Below are positions 21,855 to 30,167 of a DNA stretch of 35,847 bases, piece after piece. Position 1 is the first letter of the stretch; each line of letters begins with the position of its first letter. The stretch is taken from the NCBI GenBank assembly GCA_905236645.1, contig CAJOMZ010000019.1:1-35847 (forward strand). Reading direction: 5' to 3'. Source of the DNA: an uncultured Bacteroidales bacterium (GTDB lineage: Bacteria; Bacteroidota; Bacteroidia; Bacteroidales; P3). The translations under genes were made by a program, and so were the position numbers. The notes below the pieces were generated by a model. It ran no database searches. It saw only the letters and a program-made list of their open reading frames with translations, and had not been told where the DNA came from.

Positions 21855-23228
21855 GCCGACAAGCTTTTTGTAGCTCTCGTTCAAAATCTTCATCTTTTTG
21901 CATCTTACAATCCTGAGCCACCAGTAGCGCAGATTGCGGCCAATGGCTTTGAGAGCATTGACAGTGGGTCCGGCAAGGATAGCCTCGATATGAAGCAGAG
22001 CCACGGCAACAAAGCCCCACCAGGCACCTATGTCGGCCAAAGCACTCATCCAAGCGCCACCCGTGCAAGCCATAACTATACCTATAACAAAAGCATATAA
22101 GATTGAAAGGATGAACCGTATACCGAAGTTAACGGAGCTGCGGAACTGGCTGTCGCCGATAAGCTTTTTAGTCAATAGATGCGTCGGCAGGAAAGGAATC
22201 GGGTAGCATATCAGCCAAAAGAAAAAAATCCATCGCACTGGCGGCAGAGCTATAATTCCAATCAATAAGGCCGCAATTGGTATCAAAGAAAGTATGGTGG
22301 AGGCAGCATTCCAATGGTCGGCAGCCATCCTTTCGCGAAGATGAAGGCGACTGCATTGCTGCCGGTAATCGCGTGTATCAGACATAAGAGTATCAAAGTC
22401 AGGCTTGTGCTCCACCGCACGTCTGTCGAGTTCAAGCGATATCTTTTGACGTACCAAAAACCGATTCCAGGCGCTGTTCTTCAGCCCTTCACGATGACGC
22501 ACCTCACGGTTAAGGACATTGCAAAGCGTGAATATCTCCTCATAATACTCCTCGCTGCGGATATCGTGCATCAAAGGGCTGAGGGCAGTCGACAACGCAT
22601 TGCGCATCTCGTTGAGCGCCACAGGCTCGTTTTCGCGGAAATCCTTTATAAACGGCTGGATCGGTATAGGTTTGCCTATATTGACCACAAGATTGCTGTA
22701 TGGCCGCTCATATTCATCGAAATCAATGCCTGTCGGGACAATATAAAGCGGACGGTCGCCGAGTTTGAGTTGCGTCTCGCCTGCAATTCGGAACATTCCC
22801 TTGCCCATTGGCAGCAAGTGATGACGATTGTTGTGGCGACCCTCGGCCATAAGGCACAGCGGAAAGCCGTCGAGCAGCACATCACGTGAGCGGTCGAAGA
22901 TATCGCTGTTTTTTGACAAATTGCTTTGTCCGTCACGAATACGGTAGACCGGCAGAATCTTCAGGAATGTAAGGATTGCACGTATTGTCGGATTCTCGAA
23001 GATGTCGGCTCGCGCCAGAAAGACAGGCGGCTTGGGGGCAAAATTGAGGACTGCCAGCGGTTCCATCAATGCCTGCTGATGACAAGGAGCTATAATATAG
23101 GCGCCATCCTGAGGCAAATTTTCAAGTCCGTGCACATCAAAACACTGGTAGTGGCATCTTGTGCCAAACTGTACCAACGGACTAATAATATTATATAAAA
23201 CGTTATTGTCTTGTATAGATTTTGCCAT
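21846..23228 (-). CDS. PlsC-like 1-acylglycerol-3-phosphate acyltransferase with membrane C-terminus
   Basis: The 460-aa product begins with a PlsC domain: the catalytic histidine lies in PCHQQALMEPLAV and the glycerol-phosphate site in LMAEGRHNNRHHLLPMGKGMFRIA, then IVPTGIDFDEY. This branch carries H-x5-acid and not the classic H-x4-D; here the acid is Glu, where I recall Asp as usual in relatives. After about residue 300 there are four or more hydrophobic segments (for example STILSLIPIAALLIGIIAL and FILSILYAFVIGIVMACTGG), so it is an inner-membrane protein. Role in phospholipid or ornithine-lipid synthesis is inferred. It is transcribed alone, against its neighbours. Confidence 0.85.
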   Translation of the reverse strand: MAKSIQDNNVLYNIISPLVQFGTRCHYQCFDVHGLENLPQDGAYIIAPCHQQALMEPLAVLNFAPKPPVFLARADIFENPTIRAILTFLKILPVYRIRDGQSNLSKNSDIFDRSRDVLLDGFPLCLMAEGRHNNRHHLLPMGKGMFRIAGETQLKLGDRPLYIVPTGIDFDEYERPYSNLVVNIGKPIPIQPFIKDFRENEPVALNEMRNALSTALSPLMHDIRSEEYYEEIFTLCNVLNREVRHREGLKNSAWNRFLVRQKISLELDRRAVEHKPDFDTLMSDTRDYRQQCSRLHLRERMAADHWNAASTILSLIPIAALLIGIIALPPVRWIFFFWLICYPIPFLPTHLLTKKLIGDSQFRSSVNFGIRFILSILYAFVIGIVMACTGGAWMSALADIGAWWGFVAVALLHIEAILAGPTVNALKAIGRNLRYWWLRIVRCKKMKILNESYKKLVGSF

Positions 23229-23307
23229 AAAAGAACCGTTTATGCAACGAAGACTAATCGTTTGTGTTTAAATTATCTATAGATATTTTAACAATTGTTT
23301 GCTTTTG

Positions 23308-23315
23308 CAAAGATA
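23308..23315 (-). promoter_or_regulatory. -7 box for the acyltransferase gene
   Basis: On the minus strand the sequence reads TATCTTTG followed by CAAAAG, an exact TAnnTTTG box, 80 nt before the acyltransferase start. The -33 element is not clear. The surrounding 130 nt between the two divergent genes are A/T-rich and probably hold both promoters. Confidence 0.65.
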
Positions 23316-23360
23316 CGAAAAAATTATATTTTGAGTTATATCTGCGTAAAATAGAAGCCA

Positions 23361-24002
23361 ATGCAGAAAATCAAAATGGTAGTACTGTTGCTCCTGTTCC
23401 TGTTCGTAGGGATTGGCAGCAATTGCCACATCGAAGCCCAGAACACCCTGGAGCCATCGGCCAACGGTATCGGTTCGGGCTCCAACAGGATATTGAGCTA
23501 TGCCATAGTACGCGACGGCGACACTATCCCATTGATTCACCTCAAGACCGTAGTGGTCGCGAGGAAATGGGCTTTGCTTACCGACAAAGAGATACGTAAA
23601 AACCAGAAGTTGATTCGCAACGTGAAGAAAGTCCTCCCCTATGCAAAGGAGGCTCGCAAACGGCTGCAGGAACTCGAAAAAGAAATGGCCGGAATGAATG
23701 CGAAAAAGCGTAAAGAATATGTAAAACAGGTTGAGCAGGAAGTCCTCGACGATTTCTATGACGACCTTGAGCACCTTACGTTCTCGCAAGGGAAAGTCCT
23801 GTTGAAACTGATAGACCGCGAGACGGGCAATACGTCATACACATTGGTTGCAGACATCAGGGGCAAGTTCCGCGCATCGTTCTACAACACCTTTGCAAAG
23901 ATGTTCGGGTTCAATATGAAAGAACGGTTTGATCCTAAACACAACAAAGAGGACGACTTGCTGGAGCGTGTGGCCCGCTCGGTGGAATTAGGTAAGATTT
24001 AA
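23361..24002 (+). CDS. DUF4294 family exported protein
   Basis: The 213-aa product begins with a signal peptide (MQKIKMVVLLLLFLFVGIGS, cleavage probably before about residue 27) and continues as the DUF4294 family: YAIVRDGDTIPLIHLKTVVV, then a charged coiled-coil-like stretch (about residues 75-125: NVKKVLPYAKEARKRLQELE) and LTFSQGKVLLKLIDRETG. The family is common in Bacteroidota with no known function; it should act in the envelope. The stop TAA shares its last A with the ATG of the next gene, a sign of translational coupling to the NlpC/P60 peptidase, so a cell-wall link is possible. Confidence 0.88.
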   Translation: MQKIKMVVLLLLFLFVGIGSNCHIEAQNTLEPSANGIGSGSNRILSYAIVRDGDTIPLIHLKTVVVARKWALLTDKEIRKNQKLIRNVKKVLPYAKEARKRLQELEKEMAGMNAKKRKEYVKQVEQEVLDDFYDDLEHLTFSQGKVLLKLIDRETGNTSYTLVADIRGKFRASFYNTFAKMFGFNMKERFDPKHNKEDDLLERVARSVELGKI

Positions 24003-24715
24003 TGCTTCTTTCTATGGATTTTGCTTATTGTTTCTTATCGGCAGTACCAATGCGCTCAGAGCCCTCCCACAGATCAGAGATGGTGAACCAACTGCTCTTC
24101 GGAGACAAGGTTGAAGTATTGGACGCCGTACCCGAATGGCTGCAGGTGCGTTCTATGTACGACGGATACGAAGGCTGGGTGAGCGACAAGCAGTTAAAAG
24201 ACGCTGACAGATTGGGACAGCTTGACTATGTGAGCCCAAGCAACAGCATTGCAGACATTGACGGCAGGCCGACTACAATTCCTGCCGGTGCCTACTGCCG
24301 GAAGGAATGGCTTGCAAACCATAGCAATACCGAGCCCGCAAATCCAGTATCGGCAGCGCTTCAGTTCCTCGGCTCGCCCTATCTGTGGGGTGGCCGCACA
24401 ACTATGGGCATCGACTGTTCGGGGCTGGTGCAGGTGGCCTATAAAATATGCGGCATCCAATTGCCACGCGATGCATCGCAGCAGGTGCTATGCGGACACT
24501 CGATACCTTTCGACAAATCCCGTTCCGGCGACCTGGCATTCTTTGCCAATGCCGAAGGACGGATAGTGCACGTAGGCATCGTTGTCGGCGACGGCACTAT
24601 AATCCACGCCTCAGGGCAAGTGCGACGCGACCGCCTCAACGAGAACGGAATCCACAACGTCGACAGCAGCTCTTACACCCACAGGCTGGAAGAGATACGC
24701 AGAATCTCTCAATGA
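24002..24715 (+). CDS. NlpC/P60 cysteine peptidase with SH3-like N-terminal domain
   Basis: The 237-aa product has an SH3-type first part (residues about 10-95, MRSEPSHRSEMVNQLLFGDK and YEGWVSDKQL) and a C-terminal NlpC/P60 domain with the catalytic triad C139 (GIDCSGL), H190 (IVHVGIVVG) and H202 (IIHASG). Such enzymes cut gamma-D-Glu to diamino-acid bonds in peptidoglycan stem peptides (YkfC-like). I see no standard signal peptide: the first residues MLLSMDFAYCFLSAVPM are short and uncharged, so it may recycle muropeptides inside the cell. The ATG overlaps the upstream stop by one base; a second ATG at 24014 is possible. Confidence 0.9.
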   Translation: MLLSMDFAYCFLSAVPMRSEPSHRSEMVNQLLFGDKVEVLDAVPEWLQVRSMYDGYEGWVSDKQLKDADRLGQLDYVSPSNSIADIDGRPTTIPAGAYCRKEWLANHSNTEPANPVSAALQFLGSPYLWGGRTTMGIDCSGLVQVAYKICGIQLPRDASQQVLCGHSIPFDKSRSGDLAFFANAEGRIVHVGIVVGDGTIIHASGQVRRDRLNENGIHNVDSSSYTHRLEEIRRISQ

Positions 24716-24742
24716 CCCTCCTCTACATCCAAAAGTTTTGCG

Positions 24743-24750
24743 TATCTTTG
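24743..24750 (+). promoter_or_regulatory. -7 box of the pyrK-pyrD operon
   Basis: TATCTTTG, followed by CAAAACAA, is an exact TAnnTTTG box 42 nt before the pyrK ATG and 28 nt after the peptidase stop. No good -33 TTTG at 19-21 nt, which would lie at the end of the peptidase gene. Confidence 0.65.
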
Positions 24751-24792
24751 CAAAACAAAAACAATTATACCTCCTGACCCAATACCCTAATT

Positions 24793-25563
24793 ATGAGAAA
24801 GTACATTACCGATTTCACGATTGTCGGCAAGCAAGTTTACAATGAATCGTATTTCTCGCTCACACTTCAGCATCCCGACCGTCTGCCCGAGATTGCAGCC
24901 GGACAGTTTGTCGAAGTCGAAGTGCCTGGCAACAAGCAGGTGATGCTGCGACGTCCCATATCCATCCACGACGTAGACACTGACAACAACACACTTACAA
25001 TCCTGGTCCAAGTAGTAGGCAAAGGCACACGCACCCTCTCGAAGCTCACGGAAGGCCAGACACTCAACCTCGTATACCCGCTGGGACACGGCTTCAGTCT
25101 TGAAGGCACCAAGGCGCTGCTCGTCGGTGGCGGAGCAGGCATAGCCCCACTCCTTCACCTCGGCAAATGCCTTTATGCCAAAGGCATACGCCCCACCATC
25201 CTGCTCGGCGGACGCACCGCGGCCCTTATCCCCGTCCAAAAGGAATTCGAGCCTTACGGCACCCTCGGCTATGCAACCGAGGACGGAACGCTGGGCGAGA
25301 AGGGGTTGGTCACCCAACACAGCTTGTTCACAGCCGATTACGACCATATCTACACCTGTGGACCAACGCCAATGATGAAAGCCGTGGCTCGATATGCCCT
25401 CGAAAAAGACATAGAATGCGAGGTGTCGCTCGAGAATATGATGGCCTGCGGCATAGGTGCCTGCCTTTGCTGCGTGGTGGACAGCGACGAAGGCCACAAA
25501 TGCGTTTGCAAGGAAGGCCCCGTTTTCAATGCCAAAAGACTGACCAACTGGATAAAACAGTAG
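24793..25563 (+). CDS. pyrK: Dihydroorotate dehydrogenase electron transfer subunit
   Basis: The 256-aa product is PyrK, which binds FAD and a [2Fe-2S] cluster and passes electrons from PyrD to NAD in pyrimidine synthesis. Visible are the FAD-binding [11 protein letters not shown] (residues 52-62), the nucleotide-binding [17 protein letters not shown] (109-125), CGPTPMM (189-195) and the cluster cysteines C219, C224, C227 and C237 or C239. Length fits the family. It is followed by pyrD after 61 nt, making the standard class 1B pair. Confidence 0.97.
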   Translation: MRKYITDFTIVGKQVYNESYFSLTLQHPDRLPEIAAGQFVEVEVPGNKQVMLRRPISIHDVDTDNNTLTILVQVVGKGTRTLSKLTEGQTLNLVYPLGHGFSLEGTKALLVGGGAGIAPLLHLGKCLYAKGIRPTILLGGRTAALIPVQKEFEPYGTLGYATEDGTLGEKGLVTQHSLFTADYDHIYTCGPTPMMKAVARYALEKDIECEVSLENMMACGIGACLCCVVDSDEGHKCVCKEGPVFNAKRLTNWIKQ

Positions 25564-25578
25564 CAGCATACTTTCCGC

Positions 25579-25612
25579 ACAACATATCAACATTCAACCT
25601 ATCAACCTGACA
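25579..25612. repeat. Decayed ATCAAC repeat between pyrK and pyrD
   Basis: ACATATCAACATTCAACC and then TATCAACCTGACAAC recall the 8-nt array at 2128-2246, with three to four recognisable units. It sits in the short spacer before pyrD and could be a remnant or a seed of the same repeat type. Confidence 0.45.
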
Positions 25613-25624
25613 ACAACAACAGAA

Positions 25625-26524
25625 ATGCTTGAAACCAAGATACATAACCTGAAACTTAAGAATCCGGTAATGACCGCCAGCGGCACCTTCGGCTATGGCG
25701 AGGAATTCGCCGACTTCATCGACCTCAACCGGCTTGGAGGCATTATCGTCAAAGGAACCACAGGCGAACGCCGCCAGGGTAACCCCTACCCCCGTATGGC
25801 CGAAACCCCGGCGGGGATGCTCAACGCCGTGGGGCTGCAGAACGTAGGAGTAGAGACCTTCTGCAAGGAAGTATATCATAGAATCAAAGACTTGCACACC
25901 AATATCATTGTCAACGTCAGCGGCTCTTCGATAGAGGAATACTGCAAGACGGCGGCAATGATTGACGAACTTGACAACATCCCCGCCATCGAACTGAACA
26001 TCAGCTGCCCCAATGTCAAGAAAGGCGGTATGGGATTCGGCACCAACCCCGATATGGCGGCACAGGTGGTCGGAGAAGTGCGCAAGGTCTACCATAAGAC
26101 GCTGATAGTGAAGCTTACACCCAACGTAACAAGCGTTGTGGAAATAGCCAAAGCCGTAGAAGGAGCCGGCGCCGACAGCGTAAGCCTAATCAACACCCTG
26201 CTGGGTATGGCCATCGATGTCGAAAAGCAACGCCCATACCTCAGCACCGTCACCGGCGGCCTCTCGGGTCCCGCCGTCAAGCCTGTGGCTGTCAGAATGG
26301 TATGGCAAGTGGCGCACGCCGTCAGCATCCCCGTCATCGGCTTGGGCGGCATCACGTCGGCTGCCGACGCGCTCGAGTTCCTGATGGCCGGCGCAAAGGC
26401 CGTGCAAGTAGGTACAGCCAACTTCATCGACCCCGCGGTCACGATGAAGATAATCGACGGCCTTGAAGACTACTGCAAACGTCATAGAATCAACGACATC
26501 AACGACATTATCGGCATAATATGA
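25625..26524 (+). CDS. pyrD: Dihydroorotate dehydrogenase, class 1B catalytic subunit
   Basis: The 299-aa product is a FMN-dependent TIM-barrel enzyme that oxidises dihydroorotate to orotate. It shows [13 protein letters not shown] near the N-terminus, VNVSGSS, the catalytic-loop NISCPNV with the active-site Cys C128 (a Cys base marks class 1; class 2 has Ser), [16 protein letters not shown] and the phosphate-binding IGLGGI plus [12 protein letters not shown]. Pairing with pyrK supports class 1B. Its last four bases ATGA overlap the next gene. Confidence 0.98.
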   Translation: MLETKIHNLKLKNPVMTASGTFGYGEEFADFIDLNRLGGIIVKGTTGERRQGNPYPRMAETPAGMLNAVGLQNVGVETFCKEVYHRIKDLHTNIIVNVSGSSIEEYCKTAAMIDELDNIPAIELNISCPNVKKGGMGFGTNPDMAAQVVGEVRKVYHKTLIVKLTPNVTSVVEIAKAVEGAGADSVSLINTLLGMAIDVEKQRPYLSTVTGGLSGPAVKPVAVRMVWQVAHAVSIPVIGLGGITSAADALEFLMAGAKAVQVGTANFIDPAVTMKIIDGLEDYCKRHRINDINDIIGII

Positions 26525-27384
26525 CACTTGTCGCCGACAGCGGAAGCACCAAGACCACCTGGGCCGTCGTAGAGACTGGTTCCAAGACAGTTACCGAAGG
26601 ATTGAACCCCCATTTCAGCACCGACAAGCAGGTGCTTCAAGCTTGCCGGAAAGTGCGCGACAAACTCTTGACTCAAAATTCAGAATCCCAAATCCACTTC
26701 TACGGCGCCGGCTGTGGCGACAAACAGCAGGCAAAGCGGATGAGCGCCCTGCTGCGACAAGGCTTTGGCACCGACGGCGTTACCGTCGAGACCGATATGC
26801 TTGGAGCCTGCCGTGCCGTAGGTGCAGGCCGGCCCTGCGTGGTGGCCATTCTGGGCACCGGCAGCAATGCCTGCCTTTTCGACGGAGAAGCCATTGTGCG
26901 GCAGCCCGCCAGCACCGGCTACATCCTCGGCGACCACGGCTCGGCCAACCACGTCGGCCGCAAACTCCTTGACGACTACCTGTCACATTGTATGCCAGCA
27001 AGCATAAGACGCTTGTTCCATAGCAGTTACCACCTTTCGGACACCGAATTTGTCAATGCCGTATACCACCGGCCCAACCCAAACCGATTCCTTGCGTCGC
27101 TGGCCCCGTTCGCCACTGAAAACATAGAGGACGACTATTGCCGCGGCGTCGTGACCGAGACGCTTAAAGAGTGGTATTTCCTTTGCCTGGGATGGCTGCT
27201 GAAAGGACGCAAAGCCCACACTTTCTCGTACAACTGGGATGGAGAAGTCGATTTCGTGGGAGGCTTTGCAAAAGCCGTGGAGCCACTGCTTAGAGAGGAC
27301 CTGTTGGGCGGCGGCCCCTTCCACGTGGGCACCGTCCTCGCCGACCCCGTCGGCGGACTGGTGCAATTCCACAGAGCACACTAA
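26521..27384 (+). CDS. BadF/BadG/BcrA-type ATPase / N-acetylglucosamine-kinase-like protein
   Basis: The 287-aa product has the actin-like ATPase fold of the BadF/BcrA family: phosphate 1 motif [14 protein letters not shown] at the N-terminus, [11 protein letters not shown] (phosphate 2 region) and [18 protein letters not shown]. Small single-domain members in Bacteroidota are often annotated as N-acetylglucosamine kinases; the sequence alone does not decide between sugar kinase and other ATPase. No Fe-S cysteine cluster as in BcrA/BadF activases is visible. The start overlaps the pyrD stop by 4 nt (ATGA), so it is coupled to pyrimidine genes although no metabolic reason is evident. Confidence 0.87.
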   Translation: MTLVADSGSTKTTWAVVETGSKTVTEGLNPHFSTDKQVLQACRKVRDKLLTQNSESQIHFYGAGCGDKQQAKRMSALLRQGFGTDGVTVETDMLGACRAVGAGRPCVVAILGTGSNACLFDGEAIVRQPASTGYILGDHGSANHVGRKLLDDYLSHCMPASIRRLFHSSYHLSDTEFVNAVYHRPNPNRFLASLAPFATENIEDDYCRGVVTETLKEWYFLCLGWLLKGRKAHTFSYNWDGEVDFVGGFAKAVEPLLREDLLGGGPFHVGTVLADPVGGLVQFHRAH

Positions 27385-27465
27385 TTTTTCATAAATTTCG
27401 ACACAGAATATACTTTAAACAAATAAACAGCGTTACACGCATTAAAAATCTACAAAACATAAACA

Positions 27466-27894
27466 ATGGACTTAAGCAAAATCTTAGTAGTTGCCGGCAA
27501 ACCGGACATTTATGAACTCGTATCGCAAACCAAGAACGGCGCCATCGTCGAGTCGCTGGCCGACAAAAAGCGCTGTCCCGTATTCAAATCGGACAGAATC
27601 AGCTCATTGAACGAGATAAGCATCTTCACCACCGCGGAAGAGAAACCCCTTGGCGAGGTGCTGCAGGACATCTTCCGCAAGGAAGAGGGCAAACCGATCA
27701 CCTTTGAGATCAAGAAAGCCACCGGCACCGACCTGTTCGCCTACTTCAAGGAAGTGCTGCCCAGCTATGACACCGAACACGTACACGCCAGCGATGTCAA
27801 GAAAGTGCTGCTGTGGTACAACCTGCTTGTCAACGCCGGCAAGATAGACCTGGAAGAGCCTGAGGCAGAGCAGAAAGAAGAGGAAAAAGCCTGA
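27466..27894 (+). CDS. DUF5606 family protein
   Basis: This 142-aa protein begins MDLSKILVVAGKPDIYELVSQTKNG and continues FKSDRISSLNEISIFTTAEEKPLGEVL, the pattern of the DUF5606 family of Bacteroidota. The C-terminus is acidic and low in complexity (about residues 128-142, rich in Glu). Function unknown; no signal peptide, so cytoplasmic. It is preceded by an 81-nt A/T-rich gap and followed by its own terminator, so it may be a single-gene unit or the end of the pyr operon. Confidence 0.88.
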   Translation: MDLSKILVVAGKPDIYELVSQTKNGAIVESLADKKRCPVFKSDRISSLNEISIFTTAEEKPLGEVLQDIFRKEEGKPITFEIKKATGTDLFAYFKEVLPSYDTEHVHASDVKKVLLWYNLLVNAGKIDLEEPEAEQKEEEKA

Positions 27895-27931
27895 GGCAGC
27901 CTTTAGCTCGATAATTAAAGGCAATAATCAT

Positions 27932-27967
27932 AGTCCTTTGGAACAGAGAGTTCCGAAGGACTTTTTT
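27932..27967 (+). terminator. Rho-independent terminator behind the DUF5606 gene
   Basis: AGTCCTTTGGAAC (27932-27944) pairs with GTTCCGAAGGACT (27950-27962; one T-G pair) around AGAGA, followed by six T (27962-27967). Stem of 13 bp. Confidence 0.95.
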
Positions 27968-28098
27968 CATTCAAAACCATCGGCCTCGGTCGCCATTGCG
28001 CCGGCCTCGCGAACGCCTGATGCCATCGTCGGGCACAGGTTGATTGGCGACTACTTTTTCGCCCGAAAAACACCCATTCATAATCAGCACGTTACAAG

Positions 28099-28204
28099 AC
28101 CAACACCGTCCGTTGTCCAGTCGTTGTCCAGTTGTTGTCCAGTTGTTGTCCAGTCAATGACTGGACAACAACTGGACAACAACTGGACAACGGACGGTGT
28201 TGGT
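28099..28204. repeat. Large palindrome of TTGTCCAGTTG units, copy 2
   Basis: The left arm ACCAACACCGTCCG leads into four TTGTCCAG units (the first joined by TCG in place of TTG), the centre is CCAGTCA-A-TGACTGG with a single central A, and the right arm has three units and ends CGGACGGTGTTGGT. It is the same element as at 16629-16751, with base changes matched on both arms (CGTCCG/CGGACG here, CGTTCG/CGAACG there). It lies 131 nt after the terminator and 148 nt before the next promoter. Confidence 0.93.
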
Positions 28205-28351
28205 AGCTCGGAAAACGGGCGTGGACACAGGCGTGTCGCGGTGCCGGTACAGGGTCGTCGGAGGGCCTGCAATCGGGCGAACTGCCCCGGCCCGGAACGG
28301 TCGTCAGAGCGTCAGAATGGAGTCTATAAGGCCGCGACGGCAAAAATAAAT
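28205..28351 (+). other. GC-rich gap between palindrome and promoter
   Basis: No gene and no T-run terminator in it. It is GC-rich like the DNA behind copy 1 of the palindrome, and both flanks share short words (AACGGGC, GGTGCCGG or its complement), but I cannot claim homology by eye. Confidence 0.3.
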
Positions 28352-28382
28352 TTTGTAGTTCCGCTTTTGTTTTGTAATTTTG
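28352..28382 (+). promoter_or_regulatory. Promoter of the PNGase F-like operon
   Basis: TTTG (28352-28355), exactly 19 nt, then TAATTTTG (28375-28382): a complete -33/-7 pair for the Bacteroidota primary sigma factor. The expected transcript start is only about 15-20 nt before the ATG at 28406. This supports the short gene start and argues against any longer reading frame through the palindrome. Confidence 0.8.
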
Positions 28383-28405
28383 TATTTTTATTGGAGCAAT
28401 TCAAG

Positions 28406-30163
28406 ATGCGTTATATATCACTCATAATCAGCCTTGTTGTATTTGCATTCGGTTACTCCGAGTGCTCGGCGCAGCAGCAATTACGGCGTATTACGTATTA
28501 CAGCTACGACTATGACAGCGACCATACCGACACCACCAAGACCTTTGTCGACCAGATTGGAACTCAAATAAAAGTGTACACTGACGCTCCCGCCAACGGC
28601 AATCTGATACCAGGCTACGCCGAGGAACTGACATACGCCGACTATCAGAACGACAGCATCTATTTCCAATACCGTTACCTTGACAATAACGACCTGTACT
28701 GTGTCGCTTCCACGATGAACCGCAGCGACATCAAGTGGGACACGCAAACGGTTGATTCCAAGACTACACGCTACATCGCCAGCATCAACAGCAACCGCAT
28801 CGAGCTGCTGTTTTCGACCAAGGAAGGCTTCAACGCCAACCCCCTGCCCTACTACGGCAAGTTCAGCGGCGTGCTGCGGCAGATGGTGCGCAACGGGCTG
28901 GTGCAGATAGAGCTGGCCAAAACGGAGAAGCTCAAAGAGAAACCTAAAAGTCTGATTCCAAGCGATAGAGGCATCCGCAAGACTTCGCGCGAGATGAGCA
29001 GCCTGCGAAGGGACAGAATGGTGCTGACCACGCACGTGTTTGAGAACGAGCAGATTTGCTGGGGCAAGGAGAAGCCCGCCATAACCGACATACCTTTCGA
29101 CACAACGCTGCACTTTGCCGGCGGCACGCTGATACTGAAGCGGATAAAGCTGCCCGAACTGCCGTCGCACTACCAGACCTTCGTCGAGCTGCGCCAGCGC
29201 TCGAACGGCGACGCCTACGACCGCACAGGCAGCGTCTTCGTCATTCCGAGTGCCGGGACCGCCCATCCAAGCTTCTTGGATGGAATCCTCTACCACCCCG
29301 ACTCGCTGCCCGTCGTCACCGGCAAGGATGGTCAACGCTATCAGGGTATCGCCGAGGCACCCTCCACGATGCAGAAATACAAGCGCGACCGATATTCATC
29401 ATTCATTCCCGGCAATTACGCCCCTCCCGTGGAACTGATGCGCTTCTTCACCCCGTTCGGCGTGGGCCACTTCAACGACCGCGTGAAACTCGACGGGCTG
29501 GAATGGGAAGACGAGACTTTCTATAAACAGGAGGTCACGGACCTCAAGCCGCTGCTTGAAGGCGAAGTGTGGATAGGCTGCTTCATAGGCAACTACGACG
29601 GCGGAGGCCATAAGGTGAGCCTTGACATCAAGAGCTATCCCAACGACCACGAATGGGCAATGGACGAAAAGGGGAAGAGCGTTGTGGAACCGCTCGTCAA
29701 CACCTGCAATGTGCTCGAAATGGCCGGGCAGAACTACGGGCGCATCTTCGGCACCGACAGCATAACCGTGAACTTCTATACCGAAGGCAACGAGAAAGAA
29801 ATAACCCTGCGCTACATCAGCACCGGCCACGGCGGATGGGGCGGCGGCGACGAGTTCAACCCAAAAGAGAACGAGATATTCATCGACGGCAAGAAGCGTT
29901 TCAGCCACACCCCCTGGCGTTGCGACTGCGGCCGCTATCGCGAGTGGAATCCCGTCAGCGGCAACTTCTGGAACGGCATCTCGAGCAGCGACCTGAGCCG
30001 CAGCGGATGGTGCCCCGGAACGGCCACACAGCCAGTCTATTTCGACCTCAGCGGCCTCGAACCAGGCAACCATACGCTGACCATCGCCATCCCTCAGGGC
30101 AAGCCTATGGACGGCGGCTTCAGCCACTGGAATGTCAGTGCGGCACTAATCATAAACAATTGA
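28406..30163 (+). CDS. Secreted PNGase F-like peptide-N-glycosidase
   Basis: The 585-aa protein starts with a signal peptide (MRYISLIISLVVFAFGYSEC, cleavage likely after CSA). Residues about 25-200 form an extra N-terminal domain, as in type II PNGase F proteins. The last 350 residues resemble PNGase F of Elizabethkingia: YDRTGSVFV (D272, aligned from memory with catalytic D60 in WDRYANVYV), VTDLKPLLEG, GHGGWGGGDEF (E483, in the place of E206), then SGNFWN, SGWCPGT and a C-terminal PQGKP-GGFSHWNVS. The enzyme type cuts whole N-glycans from Asn of glycoproteins. The third acidic residue of PNGase F (E118) seems not conserved here. A longer frame upstream runs through the palindrome and terminator and is rejected. 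Followed after 4 nt by an esterase gene. Confidence 0.85.
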   Translation: MRYISLIISLVVFAFGYSECSAQQQLRRITYYSYDYDSDHTDTTKTFVDQIGTQIKVYTDAPANGNLIPGYAEELTYADYQNDSIYFQYRYLDNNDLYCVASTMNRSDIKWDTQTVDSKTTRYIASINSNRIELLFSTKEGFNANPLPYYGKFSGVLRQMVRNGLVQIELAKTEKLKEKPKSLIPSDRGIRKTSREMSSLRRDRMVLTTHVFENEQICWGKEKPAITDIPFDTTLHFAGGTLILKRIKLPELPSHYQTFVELRQRSNGDAYDRTGSVFVIPSAGTAHPSFLDGILYHPDSLPVVTGKDGQRYQGIAEAPSTMQKYKRDRYSSFIPGNYAPPVELMRFFTPFGVGHFNDRVKLDGLEWEDETFYKQEVTDLKPLLEGEVWIGCFIGNYDGGGHKVSLDIKSYPNDHEWAMDEKGKSVVEPLVNTCNVLEMAGQNYGRIFGTDSITVNFYTEGNEKEITLRYISTGHGGWGGGDEFNPKENEIFIDGKKRFSHTPWRCDCGRYREWNPVSGNFWNGISSSDLSRSGWCPGTATQPVYFDLSGLEPGNHTLTIAIPQGKPMDGGFSHWNVSAALIINN

Positions 30164-30167
30164 CCGA

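Noticed and set aside
27938-28405. A 156-codon N-terminal extension of the PNGase F-like gene
   Set aside because: It would run through the terminator stem, the palindrome and the promoter; the ATG at 28406 gives a perfect signal peptide directly behind a -33/-7 promoter.
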